Numbered from the stretch's first letter, positions 1 through 13,256 are shown. The stretch is DNA of 64,000 nucleotides from Elephas maximus indicus (GCF_024166365.1 NC_064827.1:51054635-51118634), one strand, 5' to 3'. Notes: a model not told the origin generated them from the letters alone. Numbers and translations are program-made.

Positions 1-3000
1 GAAATGGTAACTGCAGATAAATTACTTTCTTTATTAGAAAACTTCCAGTTTGAATAAAGCATGTTAAGGAGAGAAAATGCTCAGGTATTCTCGGTATCAC
101 ACTATGGAGTAATTATTTCATTCTCTCTTTCATTATATAGTTTTGCTACACATAGGCAAAACAACAGTCCTATTTGAACAGTTTTTGATGAGAGGTTGAG
201 AACATAGGTGGAGGAAGGAGTGGGGCAGAGGGTGGCACAAGCTGCAGGACAGAGTAAAAAATGCCCCCAGAGCCGTGGAAGCCTTCCAGGATGGGATCAC
301 TCCACCCCCCTTTTCACATATGAAGAGTGCTGTCACTAATTTAACCCAGATAACTTGATTTTGTGCCTTTTTCACTACCCTTTGCTTTTGTAAAATTTCA
401 TGGGTTAATTTCTCTGTGTGCAAATGCATAGGATCCAAATACATGTGTCCATATATTAACATGTAAACTGACAATCACTGCAGCTAACAGAGGTATGACT
501 TGCTCTTGGCCGGCTTTTCAGAGCTATGGCTTAAAAGCAGGTTGGTTGCACAATGCTGAGGCCAGTCCCTAGTTTGCAGGCTTTCAACTAGAGCTCCACA
601 GCTCCATTGAACTGGCATTTCTTCCTACCCACTTCTTGATTCTCCAGTGCTGTGGAAAGATGAAATGCACACAGAGCTACAGCACCCAGCATGTGCTGCT
701 CTAGGAGAGGACTAACATGTGAGTCTACTCCTCTCAAGATGCAGTACCTATCCCCCTGCCACTTCCTGCCTAGTTGTTGTCCAGGAGTGTGTCTCTAAAT
801 ACATTTAGAAAGATGAAGGCAGAGAGGAGACAGTTGTCTGACAGATTCAAAGAGCAGAACCCATCCAGTGGAGAGACAGCAGCCCTATCATTTGAGTGTT
901 CTAAATCCTAGATCTCTGAGTCAGCGGCCAGACAATAGGGGAGAGAGGAACTCTCTCCCTAAGTTTTCTCCTGTAGTCTCTGTCCTCCAAGGATAAGCTT
1001 AAGTTTTCCATGAGATAAAATGCCCTGTGTGTGTGTGTGCGGAAGTGGGAGAAAGAGAAATCGAGGGAAAGAAATCTACCCCCAACTGTATGTCTTAGAG
1101 ATAGTGGAAAACCTTCACTGATTCTTCCTTTGAGTTGGCATCAGTCTTAGTTCTCAGTGTTATTATGAGTTTCTGTCTTTTCTCACTATCATCATGTATG
1201 TTTTAGTGGACAATTGAGTGATGATCCATCAGAGGCAGGTAGCAAGATGCCATTTTAAACTGGATATTATACATTTATAATTTAATGTGGGACATCTGGC
1301 CTTCAGTTCAGGGGCTCCTCCCAAAGTCACAGCCTCTTTGAGGTTAAAAGGAATGTAGTCCTTCCTTTGCTAACCCCACCAGATTCTGCTAATTATTCCT
1401 CTACTACCTGGGTGGAAAACAACAGAATCCTCCCCAGCAGTGGCTGGTTGGTTTCTGATTTTGACCAGTTCTGTGTCTGGGCAGCCTGAAGGTATCCTGG
1501 AATGAGCCCTGTTATCATGGACCAGTAGACCTTCAGCCAATTATCTGTGGCTTCAAAGACCCTCATCATGCGCATTTCCTGGTTACATCGCTGCTCCTCT
1601 TACTACTTCTTCGGGAGGTAAAAGGGCTGGAGCCATGTACTAATTCTGTAGCAGGGACCAGGTCACAAAGTTTCAGCTCCATGTTCTAAACTACTAGTGA
1701 TCAAAGATCCTAACTTGTCCAAAGATCTCCTATGGAAGATCAGATGGGGTCCAATTAAAACACTGAGAAAAACATTAGAGACTTTTTAACACCTTCATCT
1801 TCTATTACTTCATCCTTTGACTTGCCTGGCAAGTGTCAGTTTTAGATTCTTTTACACCACAAAGGAGAAGCATAGTCAGGTTTCCTTAGACTGTCCATGT
1901 CATCATGACAGAGACCATGGACATGGTCAGCAGATTCCAGTCTCTTTCTCCTAACTCCAGGCCTCTTCTAGCCCCCTGGCCCTATCAACATTCCAGTGCC
2001 TCTCACCCTTTAGAGATCTAAGAATTCATGTCTGACTGCTCCATACCATGCCAGAATGTGTGAGTCCTGTGAGGTGGCCCTTGGACTCAACCAACTTGAC
2101 CCTCCCTTGGCCATTGTTCATGCAGGTGCCCTGTTGCTCTGGTGCCATCCATGCTGGATGTGAAACTTCTCTAAAAGGCTCGCAGGGTTCCTGAGCTACA
2201 CCGTGAGAAGCACAGGGTACTCTTCAACTGGGTTTCCAAAAACCATTCTGGAGATTTCTACTACCCAGTCCTGGGGTGTTTTATACCAGCATGAGGCAGG
2301 GTGCATGGAAGTGCCTCTTCACACCATCCACCAGGCCAGGCAGGGCTCTATTTTCTTCTTGTATGGGGAGAAAACTGCTGTGACATTATCATCTACATCC
2401 TTCCTTACTTGTGGTTGATTTTAGACACTCAGTGGGCTAGTCTTCCAGGCCATGATAAGAACTCCCTATCCAAGCCATTTTTGGAATTCAGAACAAATGA
2501 AGCAACAAGTTTCTCAAGCATATAGCTCTGTGACTCGAAAGACTTTTTGTCTGCTGTAAATTTGAAAATCCATTCAGAAATCTAATCCACTCCCCTGAAG
2601 CAAGGAACACCATTTATAGAAAACAAGGAGAGCCATAAGATAAATAGAACCAGCTAGGGGTGACCAGAATGCAACATATGCCTGTTAAAATTTCAAAAAT
2701 ATGATCTCACTTAGAGAAAGAATTTTAGACACCAAACTAATGGCAGAGATTTTTTAAATATCTCCTTCAAATCATGCCTTGCAATACAAAGAAACTATAA
2801 ATGGTCCTTCTCCCCAATCTGAGGAGAAAAATGGCTGTGCTATTTTTAGCTTCTGAGGCTTGAAGGAGAAATTTCTAAAAATGCACACAAGGGGCTCCAG
2901 GTTAAGTAACAGAGGGATGGCTCGGGTTTCCTTACAAAAGCCCCGTAGGAGCTGATGCTGGCTGTGAATCACGGCTGCAGGTTTCACGGCCCTTTGCTGG

Positions 3001-4153
3001 CGTGGCCTGCACCAGGCAGGTGCAGTCCTCTGGCCCCTGCGGTGCCCTTCTGAAGCTAGATCAAATGCACCAGAATGAAATGTTTTGAAAGCAGATGCTT
3101 GTTAAACCATCAGAAGAAGCAGACATAATCCAGAGAAGGCAGAGAGAAGAGGGAGGAAGCAACTTCTAGCAACAATATCCCAGGACAGAGGAGTGGAGAG
3201 CTGGCAGTCATAGACTCGCTGTGACATGGAGCTGGCATTTCAGACACTGATCCAAGGAGCCTAGAAAGCCTCAGTCTCAGAGAGGACAAACCCACCCTAA
3301 TTGGAAGCACTTCTGACAAATGAAATGCCAGAGGCAAATGCTGTCACATTTACTTTTTCAAATCATAAATTACCCTCGTTTCCTGGAAAAGTTGGTCTGG
3401 GCAGAGTTATTGCCCCTAGGAAAAGCCAGAGACCTGGCCTTTGAGAATCTTGAAGATGTAAAGTAATTTCCAACCAATTCAGACTCTCCCAGCACCTGGG
3501 GGTGCAGAGTGCCTCAGATGATCAATGCCTGCTCTCTGAGGTCAGAGCCTGTGAGTGTGAGCCTGCTGCAGCTATTAAAAGAACCAGTTATCATTGTGAT
3601 AAAGCACATGCTGGCAAAGCCACAAAGAAGAAAATTATAGCAATCGATACAGAGCAAAATGAAAACCGGATGAAGGTTTCAGCCAAACTTGTCTTCACTT
3701 CTGCTCTAATGGCTTTGCTTTTGGGTGCTGAAATCAGCACAATTTGCAGATTCAGAACATTGGATATGGAGGTCAAAGTTGGGTAGAAATTTAGTTGAAA
3801 CTATCGCAGACCCTGGACATTTACAAGTATTTCTGCCCCCTCTCACACTTGCTAACCTCTCCCATAATTGGGATGCATTTATAAAATCTCGTTCATCCCT
3901 TTAAGTGAATTGCACTTACCTTGGCTCTGCACAGCCTCTCTTGATATGTTTAAGAGGTAACAGTTCACAGATAATCTACAGATGCGCTGTACACACTGTG
4001 AGTAAATTCACGGTGAAGCTCCCTGTAAGGAATTATGTTTATCCATGTTCAAGCTTGTTGAAGCTTATGCTATGGAACTCACCAGAGAGCAGGTGATATC
4101 CAGAAAGTAGGGCCCACCCACACAATCCTCAACCTGATAGCGAAGTCCGTGTA

Positions 4154-4615
4154 GTAAGATGAATGATGGTCCCCAAAGATGTCCACATACTAATCCTTGG
4201 AAACTGTGAATGTTACCTTTCCTGGAAAAGAGGACTTTGCAGATATGATTAAGGATCTTGAGTTGGGAACATTATCCTGGGTTATCCAGGTGGATCAGTG
4301 TAATCACCAGGGCTCTTGTAAGAGGGAGTAAGGAGGGTCAGAGTCAGAGAAGGAGATGTGACAATGGAAGCAGAGGTCAGAGTGATGCCACCTGGAAAGG
4401 AGGAATATGAGCAGCCTCTAGAAGCTGAAGAAGGCAAGGAATGGATTCTCCCCAGAGCCTCCAGAAGGAATGCAGCCCTGTAAGCATGTTTATTTTAGCT
4501 CAGTGAAACCTATTTGGACTTCTGACCTCTGGAGCTGTAAGAGAATGAACTTGGATTGTTTTAAGCCACTAAGTTTTTGATAATTTGTTACAGCAGTGAT
4601 AGGAAACTAATACAG
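4154..4615 (+). repeat. MLT1-type MaLR solitary LTR
   Basis: It starts near tgaatgatggtccccaaaga and ends with ttgttacagcagtgatagga plus aactaataca, the typical end of MLT1 LTRs. Internal landmarks include ggactttgcagatatgatta and the ttaagccactaagttt block. No internal retroviral sequence is attached. Confidence 0.85.
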
Positions 4616-4889
4616 TCAGCAACATTTGTTTTTAACACCCTTTTTTTTTCTTCTCCTTTCCTGTTTTCAACATCAAATAAAATATCAAATTTAATCAGCG
4701 TTTCTGGAATTTTTTTTTCCCCTTTCTTTTAGGGACAGCTCCCTAAAATAAGTCATTCACTCTCAATTGCCCTGATGTTATTAATAACTCCTCCTAAAAG
4801 TATTTGCATTTCTAAAAAGGACCAGAGATAACATATTTTCTATGGAAAGGAAGAGAACCGACGCCGAGTAACTACTTAAAGCCAGGCAT

Positions 4890-5105
4890 CATAGTGTGTG
4901 TTTTGCACAAATTATCTTATTTCATCTTCCCAACCTCCCTCTGCAGTATCACCCCTCTCCCCCAACACCCTGCATTTTACAACTGAGGGAACCAAGTTCT
5001 GGAGAAGATAACAAACTTAAGCTTCAAGTGACTGATCGGAGGGGTATTGCATCTCAGGCCCATATGACTCTCAAACTCAGATTCTTTCCATTAGACCATA
5101 ATGCT
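4890..5105 (-). repeat. MIR SINE fragment
   Basis: Shows the reverse-strand MIR pattern: a cattttacaactgagggaac-like core, an aagtgactgat region where MIR has the 'acttgcccaaggtcac' block, and a final ttccattagacca. Diverged, so limits are approximate. Confidence 0.55.
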
Positions 5106-5422
5106 TCTAATTTTCTTACACAAAACAGTGACATGCTAGTAATAGCATTTTGGAAGAAATAGTGATTTGGGAAGCAGGTATCGCTTGCTAGAAAGAATAA
5201 GGTAAGGGCACAATTTGACTATAGGTGCTACTCCATCTCTTTTTGATAGGCCTTTGTGGACTCTTCCCTTGTCCTGGTTGCAGATAATTGGGAGGACGGG
5301 AAATCATTCTGAGCGAGCAGTTCCTGCCGCCCTTTCTGCTTCCTAAAAGCTGTTCCCTCTCAAGGACAAAACCTATCGGCAGTGTATGAACCCATTCCTA
5401 ATTATGTTAAATCTTCTTGTAG

Positions 5423-5673
5423 GGGTGTTTGCATTTGGACTTTTTGCTACTGACATCTTTGTAAACGCCGGGCAAGTGGTCACTGGACACCTAACGCCGT
5501 ACTTCCTGACAGTGTGCAAACCAAACTACACCAGCACAGACTGCCGAGCACACCACCAGTTCATAAACAATGGGAACATTTGCACGGGAGACCTGGAAGT
5601 GATAGAGAAGGCTCGGAGATCCTTTCCCTCCAAACACGCGGCTCTGAGCATTTACTCTGCCTTATATGCCACG
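5423..5673 (+). CDS. PLPPR1: PLPPR1 coding exon (third transmembrane region, C1 and C2 motif region)
   Basis: Internal coding exon of phospholipid phosphatase-related protein 1, a multi-pass neuronal membrane protein of the LPP superfamily. The acceptor is ...cttgtag before 5423 and the donor ACG|gtgagt follows 5673. The exon enters with two bases of a Gly codon and ends in phase 0. It encodes the hydrophobic stretch GVFAFGLFATDIFV, then the region equivalent to LPP motif C1 (GHLTPYFLTVCKPNY), then NGNICTGDLEVIEKARRSFP and PSKHAALSIYSALYAT. Active LPPs carry KxxxxxxRP in C1 and PSGH in C2. Here the C1 Lys and Arg are replaced (only the Pro remains) and C2 reads PSKH, which fits the known lack of phosphatase activity in this subfamily. 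No stop or frameshift is seen. Exons encoding the N-terminal part lie left of the window. The identity rests on recognising the near-invariant PLPPR1 sequence. Confidence 0.97.
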
Positions 5674-6890
5674 GTGAGTGTGCGAGTCCTGCTGTCTCTC
5701 CCAAGTTGAGTTTTTGCTGGAAGGTGGGTCTCTCTGCTTCCACCCATTGTTTCATCACTGTGACTGATAGTGATCTCTAAAGTCATGTACAACATGTGTC
5801 TCCTATATTATATCATGCTGTTGCCCACCTCCCAACATCCCTGCAACATCCTTTCCTGCCAGAGGATATTAGTTCTAGAAAGAATTTTGATAATCATCTC
5901 ATCAAATCCCCTCATTTTACAGATACAGAAACTGGAGCCCAGAGGATAGCTAAGGATATACAGTCAGAGCTGGAGCTCAGGCTCCCGGCACCATGTTTGG
6001 AATTCTTTGAGAACCTACAACAACACTCTTGGCCAAGGTTTTGGTGGGTTTCGGAATGGCACACATTTCTCACATCTGCCTAAAATTTGCAGGTGTGAAC
6101 TGAATGAATGCTGCCCCGGCAGCATGCAGACCCTGGAGAAATGCACACCTTTCTTTTTCTCTTCCTGACACTCTCCTCCATTGCTTTGCTGGCAAAGATG
6201 AGTGATCCGAGAAGACCCCCAGCACCCAAAGTCTCACTTTGCCCTGCTCCCCAAGTCACCCAGACTTTGGCTGCCTCACTGAGGTATAATGCTTTATTTG
6301 CCCTTTTTGCAGAGAAACTCCATAGTGTGTCTCATCTTAAAATACAAGACGAAACTATGGTGCCCTCTTATTTTCCTACTCTTTAATTGCATCCATTTTA
6401 GAAATGACTTCATTTTGCCTTTCTCTGGCCTATGCTTCCTTAGAGCACAGACCATAGAAGTGTAAGGATCAGGTCAAAGTCTCCACTGCTAAATAACGCT
6501 GTTAAATGTGTATTTAATTGTAGAGCAGCAACTGCTGGTCAAAAATACCCCTTTTGCTTACTCAAACTTATTTTATATTCAGGATACGATTAGTCTAGGG
6601 ATTCTCAGTGAAAGGTAGGGAGAGAGAAGGCAGAGACAAGACCCTTCTCAAACTATCCATTCGTCCTGGAGATTCTGAGCTTGAGAACTCTCACCCTACC
6701 CCGACAGAGGGGCTGCTCCCAGCACTTCCCGTGAGAGTAACTGCTTCTGATGGAAGAAGCCTCTGAATATATTCAGAGTGGAGAAAGTTGAGTAACTATG
6801 GGTCTGGCCTATTTAGTACAGTTTAAAACTAGTGGCTGAATATCCTCTTAAACGCAATGGGAGCAAATAGGGCCTCTGTATTGCATTTAC

Positions 6891-7049
6891 GGAAACCCTG
6901 GTGGCATAGTGGTTAAGTGCTATGGCTGCTAACCAAAGGGTTGGCAGTTCGAATCCGCCAGGCACTCCTTGGAAACTCTGTGGGGCAGTTCTACCCTGTC
7001 TTATAGGGTCGCTATGAGTCGGAATCGACTTGTCGTCACTGGGTTTGGT
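6891..7049 (+). mobile_element. AfroSINE-type tRNA-derived SINE, complete, with 12-bp target duplication
   Basis: Begins ggaaaccctggtggcatagt (A-box region), has the B-box gttcgaatcc, and ends with the family tail atgagtcggaatcgactt...gggtttggt. Flanked by perfect direct repeats tattgcatttac at 6879-6890 and 7050-7061, which fixes the limits. Confidence 0.95.
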
Positions 7050-7463
7050 TATTGCATTTACAGAATCACGTCTATAGGATCAATTTGTCAACCACCAAAT
7101 ATCCAGTATCAGTCTTCCTAGTTATTCCTTTTAGATCTGCTTTTCAGTGGATACATGACACAAATGATTCCACCTGCCCCCATGTTCAGGAGACATATGA
7201 ACACAAATAATTTAATGAGCCTCAATTTATAAAGCAAGTCAATTGGTTAGGATTCTTTGATTTTCCAAAAAAAAAAATTTATGCCAGGTATTTTACTTTT
7301 TTTTATTTTTTAAACAAAGAAAGCCCTCTGAGGCATACAGCACATTTTCCAGTTTTCGATATTGATTTATCCTGAATTATCTGGAATCTAAATTGTATAA
7401 AGCCTCTTTTCCTATTATTTTTATCAGAATCAAGCCATCATTATGCAAAATTAATTTCTACAG

Positions 7464-7672
7464 CCAAACCAAAAACCAAACCCACTGCTGTCAAGTCGAT
7501 TCCGGCTCATAGCGACCCTACAGGACAGAGAGGAACATAGGGTTTCCAAGGCTGTAAACCTTTGCAGAAGCAGACTGCCACATCTTTTCTCCTGCAGAAT
7601 GGCTGATGGTTTTGAACCACTGTCCTCTTGGTTAGTGGCCAAGCGCCTTAACCACTGCACCACCAGGGCTCC
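7464..7672 (-). mobile_element. AfroSINE-type SINE, long variant
   Basis: Reverse-strand copy. It opens with ccaaaccaaaaaccaaaccc, passes the tail core (agtcgattccggctcatagc) and ends at taaccactgcaccaccaggg + ctcc, the complement of the SINE head. It carries the middle block ggaagcagactgccacatct-like, absent from the short variant at 6891. Confidence 0.92.
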
Positions 7673-7932
7673 TTTCTCATAATAAATTACTGTCTTATCA
7701 AATGATGCCATAAACTCTTTTCGGGAAGAAAGAAGTAAGTATAGTCAGCTCACTCACAGTAGATGCTTCTCTAACACATTTTCAAAGAGTCAGATATAAT
7801 CCAATTCAAATCATGCCCTTCAAGCAGAACATAAAATCAGACAAACCCTGATAATAAGATTCCAAGTGTACAAACATTTTCTGAACCCCTCTTGCATGTT
7901 AAATGCTTTTACAAATTACTCAAGTATCTCCT

Positions 7933-8058
7933 CCCATTGCCGTCAAGTCTATTCCTACTCATAATGACCCTATAGGACAAAGTAGAACTGCCCCGTAGAG
8001 TTTTCAAGGAGCGCCTGGTAGATTCGAACTGCCACCACTACATCACCAGGGTTTCCAT
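7933..8058 (-). mobile_element. AfroSINE-type SINE, internally shortened, with 9-bp target duplication
   Basis: Reverse copy with the tail core tattcctactcataatgacc and a head ending caccagggtttcca. Direct repeats gtatctcct lie at 7924-7932 and 8059-8067. Shorter than full length, with part of the head missing. Confidence 0.85.
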
Positions 8059-9441
8059 GTATCTCCTGGGTACTCGTTAATACTGTGAGGAATGCTAACT
8101 ACCCATAGGCCCATGCTCCTTATAATCTTGTTGGAAAGTGTGTGAAGGGTATAATTAGAAAACAATATAGAAGTATAAAATACTAACGTTAAATGTATAG
8201 TAGAGACTTTAACATTTCCCACACACCCTCAGGATAGTGTAATAATATGCTCTAACTTATGTAGCTTTGATCTAACCAGACTTTTGTAGGGCATCTGTTA
8301 CATAGAACAGTGAGAACCCTGACTTTTTGTCTTCACACCAGTGTTGAAGCGTCACTCTATGAAATGAATCATTTCCATTGCGTATTGTAACATGTATCTA
8401 TTTGTACTTACGTGTGCTCTCACCATACAAACACACTATTTGTCATTGACTATAACATTTATAATATAAGCATCAACCTGTTATCTTCCAGGGCTGCTAA
8501 ACTCATGTGTTAAGAAATGATGGCTCAATCATGCCCTCTAGTGTTCGTTTTTTTGTGACCATTACCAGGCACATCTTCCTAATTCTAGGCTGCCAGGGAC
8601 ACATTTGATAACTGAGCCAACGAAACGTAGAAGTCTCACCCAGCTCTTCACAATGAAATAATAACACCTTAAATCTTAGGTGTCATAAATTGCCTCATCA
8701 TGTACTTAGTTCAAGTCTTCCCAACCTTTTTTCCCTGGTAGGACCTGCAGAAAAGTTGAATATTTTAAAGCACATTAGAGCAAAAGATTGGAGAGAGCTG
8801 ATTATAGCTGCCCCAAGGAATGTGGGAATCAATTTCCCAGTACAGCTGAAACTCATTTGCGTAGCGCACTGATTGGAAGGTTCTATTTCAGTCAATACGG
8901 TCATGGGTCACCGTTTTGGAATGGATTGCCTGGTTTCCATGAGTCAGCATTGACTTGATGGCAATGGATTCTAAGAGAGAAGAAGCAGCTAGGCCTCCGG
9001 AGGTCACAAAAAGTAAAATATATAGTCACTCACCTGCCTGATCTTTGCCATAAAATTAACTCTCATAGGTTTATTTGGTAATTGAGAATTCTTGTATGGG
9101 CGTCCTAATACTCTGATGATTCTTTGTTACATAAAAACTGCGTGGTCTGAATCTGGTCATGATCATGCAGCCATCCTTCAGGTCCCTATCCTTCTGTTCA
9201 CGTGTCCACTAGAATACAAAGCACTGTGATTGATGTACATCTGTTCCTTGCTCTTGCTGCACTAGTTTCCTACCCTAAGTTTCTACTAAGTAGTTCAGTG
9301 GTGTTGTTCCAGGAAAGCCAGTCAGTGTGGCTGCTTTGGCATAGGTCCCTGTTTGTGTGTGCTGGTGTGTGTATAGGCATGCATATGTATGTACCAGTCC
9401 AAGAGGCTGTCTGATCACTCCCAGGTTCTCTCCCGTTCCAG

Positions 9442-9618
9442 ATGTACATCACAAGCACAATCAAAACAAAGAGCAGTCGACTGGCCAAACCGGTGCTGTG
9501 CCTTGGGACCCTCTGTACAGCCTTCCTGACAGGACTCAACCGGGTTTCTGAGTATCGGAACCACTGCTCCGATGTGATCGCAGGCTTCATTCTGGGCACT
9601 GCTGTGGCCCTGTTCCTG
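9442..9618 (+). CDS. PLPPR1: PLPPR1 coding exon (C3 motif, last two membrane segments)
   Basis: Internal exon of 59 codons in phase 0. The acceptor is cccgttccag before 9442 and the donor CTG|gtacgt follows 9618. It begins MYITSTIKTKSSRLAKPVL, with a basic loop, and continues through the hydrophobic segment CLGTLCTAFLTGL, the C3-like motif NRVSEYRNHCSDV and the last membrane segment AGFILGTAVALFL. In catalytic LPPs C3 is SRxxxxxHxxxD; here the initial Ser is Asn while the His and Asp remain, again as expected for the non-catalytic PLPPR branch. It joins in frame to 5423-5673 upstream and 13257-13388 downstream. An open frame on the opposite strand is a shadow. Confidence 0.97.
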
Positions 9619-10434
9619 GTACGTCACCTGCCCTCTTTCTGACCCTTTCCCCCTAGTACCCTCCGAAAGGCTGCCTGTGATCATGGTGAGTCAACAAAAT
9701 CAAGTTTCCAGACTTTTCAGAGTCTAAGCCCATGTTCCTCTTGTCCCAACCTTGTGAATTGCAATTACTCTCCAAGTATTATGCATCCGTCCCCTGCTAG
9801 AGTAATTTCTAAAGCACCTTTTCTTTCAGAAGCAGGGTTGGCTGTATTCCCACTGAAGGTCGGGGAGAGGATTGCCCCAGGAAGGACAGCTCACTCTACT
9901 TTCTTAACACTGGGCTTGGGATTGAGGCTGGGCAGACTAGTAATTTGGTATACCTTAAAACCATTGTTCTTTAAATATTTGTTCTAAACGTATTTAGAGC
10001 CTAAGTTGGGTGTTGCTTGAAAGAAGAGCAGAAAGAAAAGCCCTGGTGGATGCATCCAGTCTCTTTTCCAAGATTCCAAGAAATTCAGCTCTGACCCCAG
10101 ACTTGCCTGTCCCACACAGAAAAATGAAAGCTCTGTAACCAGCCACACCCATACTTCTTAGAAGGTCTGTTACTATCTGAACATGCCTCTTGGACATCTC
10201 ATCTCCACCACAAGGGGCTTCTCACCCATATTTAGTAATCTTCCTGGAGAAGAGTATTGGTTGATACAGTTCTCTCCATACCTTTACAATTCTGATGATG
10301 TTTTAACTCCGTTGATCCATGGGGGGCCTGGTCACCTGTTCACCTAGGAAATCCCTTCATCTGTATTAGTTACAGGACAAGAAGTTTGTTTTTCATTCTT
10401 GGTTTGTTTTTGTTTTCTTTCGTCTTCTTTTGAT

Positions 10435-10835
10435 TTTTACAGCTTTATTGTGGTATAGTCAGCATATAATAAATGGCACATAAAGTGGACAGTTTGAAAA
10501 ATGTAGACATACGAATGTACCTGTGAAATCATAACCACTATCAAGATAATGAGCATATCCATCGCCATCAAAAGCTTCTTCGTGCCCCTTTGCAGTCCTC
10601 CCTCTACTTTTCCCCTATCTCTGTTCTAAAACAACATCTGACCATCTTTCTGTCACTATATATTAATTTCCCTTTTCTGGAATTTCATATAAATGGATTA
10701 ACATAGAATAGACTCCTTTTTTCTGGCCCTTTTCACCCAGCATAGTTATTCTGAGACTCATGCATGCTGCAGCATGCGTTGGTAATCATCCCTTTTATTG
10801 CTGTATAGTATTCCATTGCCCGAGCATACCATACA
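10435..10835 (-). repeat. Old L1 3' end (L1M-type)
   Basis: Reverse-strand landmarks are tttattgtggtatagtcagc, the gagcatatccatcgccatca block, tcgtgcccctttgcagtcct, and tattgctgtatagtattcca, the standard 3' UTR of older mammalian L1s. No coding part is attached. Confidence 0.8.
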
Positions 10836-12708
10836 GGCAGGTTCATGTTGTCTTCAAGGATTTAAAATAGGCTTATCCTGGGCTCCTAGAACAACCCTGA
10901 CAACATTCTTATCCTCATTTACAGTGAATCACCAGGCCTGGAGCCTCGTGTGTTATACATAAAATAAATCCCCTAATGATATTCTGAAATCCTCCCCAAG
11001 GAGACAGAAGCCATTGCTGTCTGGAAAAGCCTCCCTCTTCCCATTCTGCCCTTTCTGGTCCAAGAACCCATGAAGACTGGCATCACACATAGGCAGACTT
11101 CACAGTCATATAACCTACCTCCTCCTTTTCCAGCAAACTCATTTCCCAACCTCTAACTCAGCATTTCCAAACCTTTTTACCTGTTAAGATACCCACAGAA
11201 AATAATCACATTTATTCAGGACACTGATTGGGAAGCTGTATTGTAACTCAGAATTATTCTGAATGTGTCCACACTTTCTTCTCACCATGAAAGATGAAGG
11301 GCATAAATGCAAATTCCCTGGGGGAAGTTGCAGGAAAGGTGGTGCTGAGATGATCTTGAAACGTTGCTATCTCATAAGGGGGTATCTCCCCAAGAATGCT
11401 TGTTAAAAGAACGAAAAAATACAGGTGATTTGAACAGAGGAGAAGAGGCTTCAGAGTGAGATCAATAGCCCGTGAATGAAAGCTTTGGGCTCCAAAGAAA
11501 AGCCAAACAGTTTTGCTGTCCATCAGTGCTGAAGCCAGCCATCCGACGCCAAGAGAACAAGCAGTACTAACTGCCCTGGGCAACTTCGTGGGATGATGCC
11601 TTTGGATTCCTTTGGGTTTGCTGAAGCCCCAGATATAAATTCTGTTTTAATATTAAACTTGGTTTTCCCTCAGTAATGTACTGTTCTGTTTCTGCCTCCT
11701 TCACATGATTTCCCAGTTGATCTCAAAATGTGTTTTCCACAAATGATGTTTCTGTAAGGTCTTGATCTGCTGTTGAATTGCTCAGGCATGAGACGGTTTA
11801 CCCTGGACACACCACACATACACACTCGCGATGCTGGGAAGTGGGAGGGGAAGGAAGACTTGAGGGACGGATGTCATGGGAAGAACCAGAGGATTCCAGA
11901 CAGAAAGTTGAAGAGAAGACATAAAAAAAGAGAAGAGCAATGTCCGAGAGTAGAAGCATAGTTGCTGCATATGTTCATTATTGTTTTACTTGTTGTTTGT
12001 GTTTACCACGAAGATGAAAGCGGGGGAAAGAGCAAGGAAATTATTAGTTGAACAATTACTACGTGCCCTCCGCTTTATATGTATATCAAATCATGTGCTT
12101 CGAGAACTCTAGCAACATTCTTACCCTCATTTTATAGGTAAGATAGTGAGGCTCAAGAGTCACTAACATGCCCAATGGCCACTCAGCCAATTAGCCATGA
12201 ATCTAACCTGGGTCTCTCCAACTGCAGACCTCCTATACCTTCCACTTTCCCCATTTCCTGAATGGAGGAGGCTTAAGCAGAGCTGGAGAGTGAGGTGAAG
12301 GCGAGCCAGGTAGAGAGTATTTTCTACTTAAATATACCACAGGGTTGGAAACATGACAGGAAAAATGCTGAGTCAAAGACACCACACTGGATACAGAAAC
12401 AAAGATGGGAGGCAAATGGAAGCCAGAATGTGGAAAGAAGCAGATAAACTCTACCCAGGCAGAGCAAGCAGAGAAGATGGTAAAAAGTTATGAAGGGGCC
12501 TCAGTAGGAAATAAAGCAGGTAGTAATTTATAGGGAAAGTTTTTTAACTGAGACAATAAAAGAAAACAGCCACGGATAAGTTATTTAATCTCAAGCAAAT
12601 AAAAATCAGCTACCTAGTAACATAATTTGAGGGTGAACATTTTAAGTTGGAGTTACTGAGTAGCTAGCATTTACTGATTACTTGCCATGTGCTTGGTACT
12701 TGTTAAGA

Positions 12709-12915
12709 GGCAAAGTGGCATAGTGGTGAGAGTTAGAGGCTCTAGTATTCAAATCTCTGTATAATCTTGGGCAAGCTATCTGGCTTCTCTGTTCCTCCTT
12801 ATCTAAGATAAAGGTGATTATAGTATCTCCCTTGTAAGATCGTTGGGTGGGTTAAATGAAGTATTGGGAAACCCTCAGCATAGTGCCAGACACATGGTAG
12901 CCCTCAGTAAACTGT
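12709..12915 (+). repeat. MIR SINE
   Basis: Forward MIR: aaagtggcatagtggtgaga (A-box-like head), cttgggcaagctatctggct in the core, and an end with agtgccagacacatggtagc. Ancient mammalian SINE, unrelated to the AfroSINE copies except for its tRNA-derived head. Confidence 0.85.
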
Positions 12916-13256
12916 TTCTATTAGACAGTTTAGATCCATGGGCCTTTTAATTGTTACAAATCCTATGGAGTGGGTATTATTATTCCCATTTTACAGGTAA
13001 GGAAACAGGCTCAATGGGGTGCATTGATTATCACTGGCTGTCTGGTGATTAAACAAATGCCCCTACACACACACACACAGAATGTTCTTCACAGACACCT
13101 TGTGTCATGCCTCAGGTTTTTCATGGTCCCTACCCACCCAAAGGCAAAAATCACTATGGCGATGATGTACAAGGGGGAAAGTCCTGCCATCCTCAGAGAT
13201 GGCCAGGTGGTGATGGCTGCAGTCTGACCCCAATCTCTTTTCCCCTCATCCTGCAG

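Larger units (their letters stand above)
1..5422 (+). other. PLPPR1 intron (left part), no exon seen
   Basis: Intronic sequence upstream of the 5423 exon. Recognisable content is an MLT1-type LTR (4154-4615) and a MIR-like segment (about 4900-5105). The rest, including 1-4150, is ordinary non-coding DNA in which I see no exon, RNA gene or strong repeat match; short open frames lack splice sites or homology. Confidence 0.7.
5674..9441 (+). other. PLPPR1 intron between 5673 and 9442
   Basis: Contains a MIR fragment (about 5880-6000), three SINEs (6891-7049, 7464-7672, 7933-8058) and a weak SINE tail near 8915-8975. The rest is non-repetitive intron with no exon visible. Confidence 0.75.
9619..13256 (+). 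other. PLPPR1 intron between 9618 and 13257
   Basis: Holds an old L1 3' end (10435-10835) and several MIR pieces (about 12080-12250, 12709-12915, 12935-13060). The remainder shows nothing recognisable. Short open frames here have no homology or splice context. Confidence 0.75.

Noticed and set aside
3502-3786. 94-codon open frame upstream of the first PLPPR1 exon in the window
   Set aside because: No family resemblance and no matching splice sites in phase; frames of this size are expected by chance.
6891-6970. tRNA gene call
   Set aside because: A-box and B-box are present, but the element has no tRNA acceptor pairing, is repeated about twenty times and has target duplications: it is a tRNA-derived SINE.
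8915-8975. Possible SINE tail (catgagtcagcattgacttg)
   Set aside because: Only a short, diverged match with no head or target duplication; left out of the feature list.
9270-9684. Minus-strand open frames opposite the PLPPR1 exon at 9442
   Set aside because: No homology; arise from the antisense of a conserved coding exon.
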